Below, in pieces: positions 30,119-37,034 of a DNA stretch of 64,000 nucleotides (position 1 is the first letter of the stretch; every line of letters begins with the position of its first letter). This stretch comes from Lachnospiraceae bacterium (GTDB lineage Bacteria; Bacillota; Clostridia; Lachnospirales; Lachnospiraceae): assembly GCA_024682375.1 (NCBI GenBank), contig JAIKZI010000013.1, positions 1-64,000 on the forward strand, in the 5' to 3' direction. The notes under the pieces were generated by a model, which searched no databases, had not been told where the DNA came from, and saw only the letters and a program-made list of their open reading frames with translations. The position numbers and the translations under genes were made by a program.

Positions 30119-31810
30119 TTACTTCTTCTGAACATACTTTAAGCAGTCAAGAGTAACGGCTGCAATAATGATAATTCCTTCGAATACGAACTGAAGGTTT
30201 GTATCAATTCCGAGGATAGTAAGTGAATATGTAAGTGCGGTGAAAATCATAACACCAGTAACTACACCTGAAATCTTTCCAATACCACCTGTGAAAGATA
30301 CTCCACCTACTACGCAGGCTGCAATAGCATCCATATCCCAGCCCTGTCCATAAGCTGCAGATCCTGAACCTACCATTCTCGCACACTCAAGCCATGAACC
30401 AAATCCATAAAGGATACCAGCTAGAATAAAAGCACCTAAAGTTACCCAGAATACTGAGATACCTGATACAGCTGCTGCCTCAGGATTTCCACCTACAGCA
30501 TATAAGTTTTTTCCAAATGTGGTTTTGTTCCAGATAAACCAAACAATTGCAATAGCAGCTAATGCCCAAAGAATAATTGTTGGGAATCTTCCAATCTTTG
30601 GAATAATCATATTTGGAATCTGTGGATCAATAGCACCAAATGAAACACCCTTTGTAGCGTATGTAACCAAACCAAAGATCATAAGCATGTTTGCCATGGT
30701 TGACACAAATGGATGCATCTTAAATTTCGCTGTAAAGAATCCGGCAATAGCTGTAAAGAATGTACACAGGATGATATTTACAATCAACGCAAGTAGAATT
30801 CTTTCCTCCAGATACATATTTGAAAAATCAAATATATGTCCAAAGATTGCACCTGTATTAGGTCCGGAGTGCATGATTACAGTAGATGCAACCATTCCCA
30901 TTCCCACCATTCTTCCGATAGAAAGGTCTGTACCCGTAAGGAGGATAAGTCCGCCTACACCCAAGGCTAAGAACATTCTAGGAGAAGCCTGCTGAAGGAT
31001 ATTTAGAATGTTGTTTGTTGTAAGAAGAGGCGTTCCTTTTACAACAGGTGTTATGATACATAGGAAGATGAAGATCAGAAGAATTACAATATAAAGTCCA
31101 TTCCTTAAGAAGAACTGCTTTTTATTGAAGGTGTACTTCTGCATTTCTCTCTTCTGCACCTGACGCTGGGCAAAAGTAAATTTAGAGTTTCGAAGCAAAT
31201 CGATAAGGTGATACTTATATGCAAAAGCTTCATGCTTATGATCCTTTGCCATCTGAAGATTATGTTCATATGTAAGCTTTGCATCATACAGCTTATTCTT
31301 ATAAACATAGTTTTCATCTTTAATTTCATGCTTCTTTTCAGGAGCATTACTCTTTCTTATATTTTCTAATTCTTTTTCATGATTAGTCTTTAACTGTAGA
31401 ATAGCCTTCTCATATTCACGTTTGGCAAGAGCCTTCTCAAGAGCAGCACTCTCAGAAACCTTTTCATAAAACTCTTTATCATAATGCTGATTAATATAAG
31501 TCTCAGCCTTTACAATAAGCTTATCTATTTCAGCTTTATTAGACTCTTCTACCTTCTTTGCCTTTTCGAGTTCCCTCTTTGCTTCTTCTATAAGAGGAAC
31601 TTTTTCCTCCTTAGTTCTAGTCTTATCTGACTTTAGGATAGCAATTCTATTTTGATATTTTTGAACTTTATCTGTTCCGTCTTTTCTAAGTTCATTTATC
31701 TCCCCCTGAACTTTTCCGACGAAATCATCGATAGGTTTTCTTAGAGCATCTTCTTTCTCCGGTGTCAAAATCTTTGATTCATCGATGCCACCATTATTTG
31801 TATTTGACAT
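30119..31810 (-). CDS. mglC: Galactose/methyl-galactoside ABC permease MglC with long charged N-terminal extension
   Basis: 563 aa, against about 335 for ordinary MglC. Residues 1-230 are highly charged and helical (KVQKYQNRIAILKSDKTRTK, LEKAKKVEESNKAEIDKLIV), predicted coiled coil, with no signal or membrane segment. Residues 235-563 are a standard MglC/RbsC permease: first helix at NGLYIVILLIFIFLCIITPV, then RMFLALGVGGLILLTGTDLS, AAAVSGISVFWVTLGAF and GGVSFTGGIGKISGVVTG. It forms the sugar pore with MglA; the extension would sit in the cytoplasm. The continuous frame and the ribosome site at the upstream ATG support the long form. Confidence 0.9.
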   Translation of the reverse strand: MSNTNNGGIDESKILTPEKEDALRKPIDDFVGKVQGEINELRKDGTDKVQKYQNRIAILKSDKTRTKEEKVPLIEEAKRELEKAKKVEESNKAEIDKLIVKAETYINQHYDKEFYEKVSESAALEKALAKREYEKAILQLKTNHEKELENIRKSNAPEKKHEIKDENYVYKNKLYDAKLTYEHNLQMAKDHKHEAFAYKYHLIDLLRNSKFTFAQRQVQKREMQKYTFNKKQFFLRNGLYIVILLIFIFLCIITPVVKGTPLLTTNNILNILQQASPRMFLALGVGGLILLTGTDLSIGRMVGMGMVASTVIMHSGPNTGAIFGHIFDFSNMYLEERILLALIVNIILCTFFTAIAGFFTAKFKMHPFVSTMANMLMIFGLVTYATKGVSFGAIDPQIPNMIIPKIGRFPTIILWALAAIAIVWFIWNKTTFGKNLYAVGGNPEAAAVSGISVFWVTLGAFILAGILYGFGSWLECARMVGSGSAAYGQGWDMDAIAACVVGGVSFTGGIGKISGVVTGVMIFTALTYSLTILGIDTNLQFVFEGIIIIAAVTLDCLKYVQKK

Positions 31811-31824
31811 ATTCTTCTCCTCCC

Positions 31825-33330
31825 TTACAGATACTTCGCACTGAGTCTAAGTAGTTCTTCCTGGTTAGTCTCTTTTGTATTTACTATCCCCGATAGACGA
31901 CCATTTGAAACTACACCAATACGATTTGTAATACCCAGGATTTCCGGCATTTCAGAAGAACATACGATAATCGTTTTTCCCTGCTTAGCCATCTTTATTA
32001 TCAATTCATAGATTTCATACTTAGCACCTACATCAATTCCTCTTGTAGGCTCATCCATAAGAAATACATTCGGATTTCTCTCTAACCACTTACCGAAAAT
32101 AACCTTCTGCTGGTTACCGCCCGAAAGACTTGTTATCGGATCCTTCGGTCCCATAGCCTTTGTATGCATAATCTTTAGCTCTGACTCTGTAGCCCTTACC
32201 ATCTTGTCATCAGAAAGAGCAATACCCGTCTTATAGTGGCTCATATTCGCAATCGCTGTATTAAAGGTAAGATCAGCCTTCAAAAACAGTCCGTTTGCTT
32301 TTCTCTCCTCCGTAATCATGGCAAAGCCATAATCCATAGCCTCTTTTGCGCTATTGAAGTTCATAAGTTTACCACGATAGTAAACACGGCCTGATGCTCT
32401 GGTACGAACTCCAAAGATAGTCTCCATAAGTTCCGTTCTTCCTGCTCCAACCAGTCCATACAATCCAAAGATTTCTCCCTCTCTAACATCAAAAGAAATA
32501 TCCTGAATATATGGTTTAAACTTGGTAGAAAGATTTTTTACGGAAAAAATAACATCCCCCGGTTTGTTGTCTACCTCCGGGAATCTATGATCCAATGAAC
32601 GACCAACCATCGCTGATATAAGTTCATTCATATCGGTATCTTTAACATTCTTAGACATAACCATGCTTCCATCTCGAAGCACTGATATCTCATCACAAAT
32701 CTGGAATATCTCATCCATCTTATGAGAAATAAAGATAATTGAAATTCCCTGCTCTTTTAATTTCCTTAGCATGGAAAAAAGTTTCTTTACTTCCGGCTCA
32801 GTTAGTGATGATGTAGGTTCGTCTAGAACGATTATTTTCGAATTATAAGAAATAGCTTTTGCGATTTCACACATCTGTCTTGCTGATACAGACATGTTTC
32901 TCATAGGCTGAGTGAGGTTAACTGTCATATCTAGATTTCTAAATAACAGTGCAGCCTCTCTTTTCATTCTGGCCTCGTCTACAACCCCCATCGAAGTCAA
33001 TGGATATCTGCCTAAAAACAAATTATCTACAACACTTCTCTCTAAACACTGATTCAATTCCTGATGAACCATAGCGATACCATTCTCCAGGGCATCCTTA
33101 GGTCCAGAGAAACTAACTTCCTTACCGTCCAGGAAGATATGTCCTTCATCTTTTTGATATGTACCAAAGAGGCACTTCATCATTGTCGATTTTCCGGCTC
33201 CATTTTCTCCCATCAGTCCCATTACAGTTCCGCGCTTCACATTTAAATCAATATGATCTAGAACTCTATTACGACCGAAAGACTTTGACATGCCTTTTAT
33301 CGATAAGATGATGTCTTTCTCGTCTGACAT
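31825..33330 (-). CDS. mglA: Galactose/methyl-galactoside ABC ATPase
   Basis: 501 aa with two ABC domains in tandem, as in MglA/RbsA. Domain 1: Walker A GENGAGKST near residue 39, signature VSARQMCEIAKAI and Walker B IIVLDEPTSSLTE. Domain 2: degenerate Walker A GLVGAGRTEL, signature LSGGNQQKVIFGKWL and Walker B VFLMDEPTRGIDVG. The degenerate second P-loop is normal for this family. Energises sugar import through MglC; it lies 14 nt upstream of mglC. Confidence 0.95.
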   Translation of the reverse strand: MSDEKDIILSIKGMSKSFGRNRVLDHIDLNVKRGTVMGLMGENGAGKSTMMKCLFGTYQKDEGHIFLDGKEVSFSGPKDALENGIAMVHQELNQCLERSVVDNLFLGRYPLTSMGVVDEARMKREAALLFRNLDMTVNLTQPMRNMSVSARQMCEIAKAISYNSKIIVLDEPTSSLTEPEVKKLFSMLRKLKEQGISIIFISHKMDEIFQICDEISVLRDGSMVMSKNVKDTDMNELISAMVGRSLDHRFPEVDNKPGDVIFSVKNLSTKFKPYIQDISFDVREGEIFGLYGLVGAGRTELMETIFGVRTRASGRVYYRGKLMNFNSAKEAMDYGFAMITEERKANGLFLKADLTFNTAIANMSHYKTGIALSDDKMVRATESELKIMHTKAMGPKDPITSLSGGNQQKVIFGKWLERNPNVFLMDEPTRGIDVGAKYEIYELIIKMAKQGKTIIVCSSEMPEILGITNRIGVVSNGRLSGIVNTKETNQEELLRLSAKYL

Positions 33331-33356
33331 TCTTCTCTCCCCTCTTAGAATTAAAA

Positions 33357-33400
33357 AGGAGGGGCTAAAAAGGTTTTATCTCACCTTCCTAACCTCTCCA
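33357..33400 (-). terminator. Possible attenuator between mglB and mglA
   Basis: Minus strand: GGAGAGG can pair with CCCCTCC followed by TTTTT, and an overlapping AGGTT/AACCT stem followed by TTTTT is an alternative. Partial termination here would give more MglB than MglAC, which is common in binding-protein operons. Confidence 0.45.
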
Positions 33401-33417
33401 AAAGTTACAGTTACATA

Positions 33418-34701
33418 TTACTGATTAAGAATTGAAGTATAAGAAGCTGCGTTATCTGTCTTAACCATGTTGATAGCGAATGCATCATACTGGCTTGGGT
33501 TACCAAGTTTGTTTGTAATATTAGACTCTGTCTGTCCATCACCACCGATGTATTCAACCTTTAAGTTAAGTAGATCATCGTAGTTCTGAAGGAGTGGCTG
33601 ATATGTTGATCCAAGGAAGTTATCAGCTGAATTGTAAATATTTAGCCATACCTTCTTCTCCTTGTGAGCACTCTTATCAAGTTTGTTTGAAACTGGCTTG
33701 TATGGTACTGTTGAATCAAGGTAATCCTTGTAGTTATCAGCAGTTACAGCAGCATTCAATGCATAATATGATCTATTCTTGTCATCATATCTGTAAACTT
33801 CATCTGTAAGTACATTGCCAGCCTCATCAGCTGTACCAATTCCTGTATCGATATCTACCCCATCAAGTGCATTTCTAAGAACACGAAGTGTTAAATATGC
33901 CTGTACATCAGCATGCTGGCTGATAGTTCCGCCATATCCATCTTTGATTGCTTCTACTGCATCGCTGTTAGCATCATATCCAAATGTTGGTACCTTCTCC
34001 TTCTTTGACCAACCATTGAACATAGCCATTCCCATACCATCGTTGTTTGAAATAACAACATCAATCTGATCACCAAATGATGATGCCCATGTGCTAATAG
34101 CATTACCAGCTGTAGGAGCATCCCATGTAGCACCAGCTGATGTCTTCATCTCCTGTGATGCAAGTTCTCTTACAACATACTTCTTACCATTTACTTCAAT
34201 TGAACCATCCTGAACACTCTTTGCAGTTCCATCTGTATTAGTTCCTACAGGATCAGATTTAATATCTTCTCCACTCTTAACAGCTGTTCCTAGAGCTTCA
34301 CGGACACCTCTTGTACGAGCAATTGAATCGTTATGTCCTATATCACCAATAGCAAGTACATAACCAATTACTCCGTCACCATTTCTGTCGATTGAATCAA
34401 TATGAGACTTGATATAATCAGCAACCATAGTTCCCTGAAGTTCAGCACCCTGTACAGCATCGAAACCTACATAATAAGTTTTGTCGTTGTAATGAAGTGC
34501 ATTTGAATCAAGCTCACCTGTAGATGAGTTTGATGGCTGGCGGTTGAACCAAACAACAGGCTTCTTTGAATTCTCAGATCCAGATGCCTTTGCAGACTTC
34601 TTAGTTGTAGTATTAGAACCAGTTGATTTAGTTCCACATGCTACAGAGCTAAGACCCATCATGGCTACCATCGCCATCGCAAGTACCTTCTTACTGTTCA
34701 T
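33418..34701 (-). CDS. mglB: Galactose-binding lipoprotein MglB, circularly permuted
   Basis: 427 aa. Lipobox SSVAC (Cys 22), a Ser/Thr/Lys linker (23-46), then the sequence starts where normal MglB is one third through: KKPVVWFNRQPS (47-58), YYVGFDAVQGAELQGTMVAD, calcium-loop-like DRNGDGVIGYV (105-115), GHNDSIARTR (122-131), ATWDAP (191-196), VISNNDG (216-222), PTFGYDANSD, and the usual C-terminal AAVTADNYKDYL (317-328). A linker (329-349) is followed by what is normally the N-terminus: VWLNIYNSADNFLGSTY (351-367) and DAFAINMVKTDNA (406-418). The Asp-Asn-Phe and Asn contacts known from E. coli MglB are therefore at the C-terminus (360-362, 411). An extra stretch lies at about 140-182. First gene of mglBAC. 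Confidence 0.88.
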   Translation of the reverse strand: MNSKKVLAMAMVAMMGLSSVACGTKSTGSNTTTKKSAKASGSENSKKPVVWFNRQPSNSSTGELDSNALHYNDKTYYVGFDAVQGAELQGTMVADYIKSHIDSIDRNGDGVIGYVLAIGDIGHNDSIARTRGVREALGTAVKSGEDIKSDPVGTNTDGTAKSVQDGSIEVNGKKYVVRELASQEMKTSAGATWDAPTAGNAISTWASSFGDQIDVVISNNDGMGMAMFNGWSKKEKVPTFGYDANSDAVEAIKDGYGGTISQHADVQAYLTLRVLRNALDGVDIDTGIGTADEAGNVLTDEVYRYDDKNRSYYALNAAVTADNYKDYLDSTVPYKPVSNKLDKSAHKEKKVWLNIYNSADNFLGSTYQPLLQNYDDLLNLKVEYIGGDGQTESNITNKLGNPSQYDAFAINMVKTDNAASYTSILNQ

Positions 34702-34735
34702 AAATTCCTAACCCTCCTTAAAGAATAAAGATTAA

Positions 34736-34762
34736 GACAACCCCTTTGTTGTCCTTTGACAA
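34736..34762 (-). promoter_or_regulatory. Overlapping TTGTC/GACAA palindromes in the mglB leader
   Basis: GACAAC (34736-34741) pairs with GTTGTC (34748-34753), and TTGTC (34749-34753) alternatively pairs with GACAA (34758-34762). They cover the expected transcription start, so they could be operator half-sites or alternative leader hairpins. Confidence 0.4.
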
Positions 34763-34805
34763 TTATGAGTATAGAGTTTAGGAATTATTTAGAATATAGA
34801 AAATT

Positions 34806-34880
34806 TTTAGCTGTTTCTTAAAAATTTTTGGTTTTTTATGTGGGGATTGTTGCTTTTTTAAGAGATTTCTTTAGCTGTTT
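34806..34880. repeat. Direct repeat TTTAGCTGTTT x2, candidate activator sites for mglB
   Basis: Identical 11-mers at 34806-34816 and 34870-34880, 64 bp apart (about six helical turns), 105 and 169 bp upstream of the mglB start. Direct repeats are the usual arrangement for AraC-type activators, and such a regulator is encoded in this locus. Confidence 0.45.
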
Positions 34881-35081
34881 TGTGAAATATGCACAAAGGT
34901 GCAAATTACCATTCTCGACTTAACATGGGAATTTCTAGTTTTAATCTAAACGGACAATCATTTTCATAAAATCCATATTTAATCAATTTTAAAAACTTTC
35001 TTAAACCGCTCAACCGCGCGCCATTAACATAAATTAAACATATATTTTATACTTTTACTCGAAGATATATGGAGACAATAA

Positions 35082-35324
35082 ATGACTTATTCAGATGTAA
35101 TTATAAGACGTTTAAAACAGCTATGTGATGAAAGAAATATTACAACTAACAGGCTAGCGACCAGGAGTGGCATCACTCAAAGTACGGTCGAAAATATCAT
35201 GGCTGGTAAAACAAAAAATCCAAAACTAAAAACTTTACATAAACTTTCGCAGGGCTTAAATATGACTGTTTCTCAGCTTCTGGATTTTCCCGAAATGAAT
35301 GAAACAGAATTTGATGACGAATAA
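35082..35324 (+). CDS. Small XRE-family (Cro/CI-type) regulator
   Basis: 80 aa, essentially only a helix-turn-helix domain: LKQLCDERNITTNRLATRSG, then TQSTVENIMAGKTKNPKL and TLHKLSQGLNMTVSQLLDF. Stand-alone proteins of this type are common in Lachnospiraceae and their targets are usually unknown. TGGAG lies 8 nt before the ATG. It is divergent from mglB, so it could control that region, but its own dedicated terminator and the lack of a matching operator leave this open. Confidence 0.85.
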   Translation: MTYSDVIIRRLKQLCDERNITTNRLATRSGITQSTVENIMAGKTKNPKLKTLHKLSQGLNMTVSQLLDFPEMNETEFDDE

Positions 35325-35325
35325 A

Positions 35326-35365
35326 AAAACCTCTTTCACAGATAACTATGAAAGAGGTTTTATTT
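35326..35365. terminator. Bidirectional terminator between XRE gene and rlmD
   Basis: Stem AAAACCTCTTTCA/TGAAAGAGGTTTT with a 10-nt loop, TTTATTTTTT on the plus side and AAAAAA before the stem, which serves the convergent rlmD transcript. Confidence 0.92.
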
Positions 35366-35366
35366 T

Positions 35367-36758
35367 TTATCTTTTATTTAATAAAGCAAGCATTTCTACA
35401 TTTGCTGTCGATGGGAACATATCTACAAGTCCCATTCTTGTTACAGAATATCCAGCTTCATTAAGAGTTGGAATATCACGTGCAAGACTAGATGGCTTAC
35501 ATGCAATATAGATCATCTGATCTACACCATAACTTATAATCTTTTTGAGCGCCTTAGGCGAAACCCCATCACGAGGTGGATCTAAAACAATCATATCAGG
35601 CTTAGTTTCTAAACCTTCCAATACTTTGAAAACATCACCAGCGATAAAATCGCAATTTGAAAGATTGTTAAGTGCTGCATTTTCCTTTGCAGCTTCCACT
35701 GCTTCTTCAACAATCTCTACACCTGTCACATGCTCACATGATGGAGAGAGAACCTGAGCGATTGTACCTGTACCTGAATACAAATCGAACACTTCTCCAA
35801 GCTTCTTTCCATCGTCTCCCAAGATGTAATCGCGAGCTACAGAATATAAAACCTCCGCGCCCTTTGAGTTGGTCTGGAAGAATGAGAAAGGAGTCACCTT
35901 AAATTTTAGTCCGAGAAGTGACTCATAAAAATAATTCTGACCGTAAATAATCTCTGTACCTTCATCAATAACCGCATCAGACTGACTATCATTTTTCGTA
36001 TGAAGAATTCCAACAATCCTTCCATCAGGATATTTCTCCAGAAGCAAATTCTTCCATTCTTCCAAAAGTTCCTTCTCAAAATCAGGATCAATCTGTGTTG
36101 AAGTCACTAAATCAACTAAGTACTCACCCTCCATCTGTCCTTCACGAACTAATAGATGACGAAGATATCCCACATGTGCCATCTTATGGAAGAAGTCTAG
36201 ATTCTTCTCTCGGAAAAAAGAAACCGTAGTCTTTAAAATTCCTCTAAATGTCTCATCACAGATCTGGCAGTTTTCTACCTCTACGATATCGTAGAAAGAA
36301 CCTCTCTTATGCATTCCAAGACGAAGAGGACCATCCTTTACTTCGTTACCAAAAGAGAACTCCATCTTATTTCTATATTCACTTTCGAGTGGGCTCTTCT
36401 TTATGCCCTCGTAAACAGCTTCAAACTCCTCTTCTCCCATGATTGGGTAGAACATTCTACGAATCATCTGTTCTTTTAATTCAAGCTGCTTCTCATATGG
36501 AACAGTCTGCATAAAGCAGCCGCCGCATATACCAAAATGTGGACAGGAATTTTCGGCATTCTCAAAAGAAGACGGCTCCAGTATACGCTGTAGCCGTCCT
36601 TTCATTCTGCCGCGACCTGCCTTAGTCACCCTAAGTTCTATCTTCTGACCTGGGATGACGTTTTTAACTTCTATGGTTTCATCCTCCACCGAAACCAAAC
36701 CTACATTTGGAAACTTCAGCTTTGAAACTACACCAACAACAAGGTCACCTTTTTTCAT
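35367..36758 (-). CDS. rlmD: 23S rRNA (uracil-C5)-methyltransferase, RlmD/RlmCD type
   Basis: 463 aa. N-terminal TRAM domain (residues 1-60, RNA binding), iron-sulfur cysteines in CPHFGICGGC (near residue 75) plus a distal cysteine in ENCQIC, and a C-terminal SAM methyltransferase domain with FDLYSGTGTIAQ, DPPRDG and the catalytic cysteine in IACKPSSLARD. In Gram-positives one enzyme of this type often methylates both U747 and U1939 (RlmCD), so the exact target is uncertain. A small membrane protein gene lies just upstream in the same direction. Confidence 0.9.
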   Translation of the reverse strand: MKKGDLVVGVVSKLKFPNVGLVSVEDETIEVKNVIPGQKIELRVTKAGRGRMKGRLQRILEPSSFENAENSCPHFGICGGCFMQTVPYEKQLELKEQMIRRMFYPIMGEEEFEAVYEGIKKSPLESEYRNKMEFSFGNEVKDGPLRLGMHKRGSFYDIVEVENCQICDETFRGILKTTVSFFREKNLDFFHKMAHVGYLRHLLVREGQMEGEYLVDLVTSTQIDPDFEKELLEEWKNLLLEKYPDGRIVGILHTKNDSQSDAVIDEGTEIIYGQNYFYESLLGLKFKVTPFSFFQTNSKGAEVLYSVARDYILGDDGKKLGEVFDLYSGTGTIAQVLSPSCEHVTGVEIVEEAVEAAKENAALNNLSNCDFIAGDVFKVLEGLETKPDMIVLDPPRDGVSPKALKKIISYGVDQMIYIACKPSSLARDIPTLNEAGYSVTRMGLVDMFPSTANVEMLALLNKR

Positions 36759-36775
36759 TATAAATCCTTTAAATT

Positions 36776-36961
36776 CTATTCATCCTCGTACAAAGTATCG
36801 TCGAAGTCGCTATCATCAGGTCCGAATACATCGTCGATGTCGTCTTCAAACTCATCATCGAGTTCTGGAACCAAATAACGATATACCGCATATAAAGCGG
36901 CACAAATAACAGCAACACAAGCGATAAATCCGAGTATCTTTCCTATTGTTCCTTTTTTCAT
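36776..36961 (-). CDS. Small membrane protein with acidic tail
   Basis: 61 aa. A basic N-terminus (MKKGTIGK), one membrane helix (ILGFIACVAVICAALYAVYRYLV in part, residues 9-30) and a strongly acidic C-terminal tail of 30 residues with about 18 Asp/Glu. GAGAGGGG precedes the ATG. It lies 17 nt upstream of rlmD and is probably co-transcribed. I do not know the family; the charge pattern predicts the tail in the cytoplasm only if the N-terminus is outside, so the orientation is unclear. Confidence 0.7.
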   Translation of the reverse strand: MKKGTIGKILGFIACVAVICAALYAVYRYLVPELDDEFEDDIDDVFGPDDSDFDDTLYEDE

Positions 36962-37034
36962 ATTAAAGCCCCTCTCTAACCCAAGAGTTTACCCATTAAC
37001 TACTTTGAATTATAGCATAAAACCTTATAAGGTG

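Larger units (their letters stand above)
34702..35081. other. Divergent control region between mglB and an XRE regulator gene
   Basis: 380 bp, very AT-rich. It holds the candidate mglB -10 CATAAT (34767-34762, minus) without a consensus -35, which suits an activated promoter; overlapping palindromes near the transcription start; two copies of an 11-bp direct repeat; a TGCAC-AAAG-GTGCA palindrome (34890-34903); and presumably the XRE promoter near 35040-35060. No open reading frame is supported. Confidence 0.6.

Noticed and set aside
24531..34701. Fragmented or duplicated mglB caused by recombination
   Set aside because: The permuted MglB is a single intact frame with signal peptide, all ligand motifs once each and a proper stop; no leftover copy of the N-terminal segment lies upstream.
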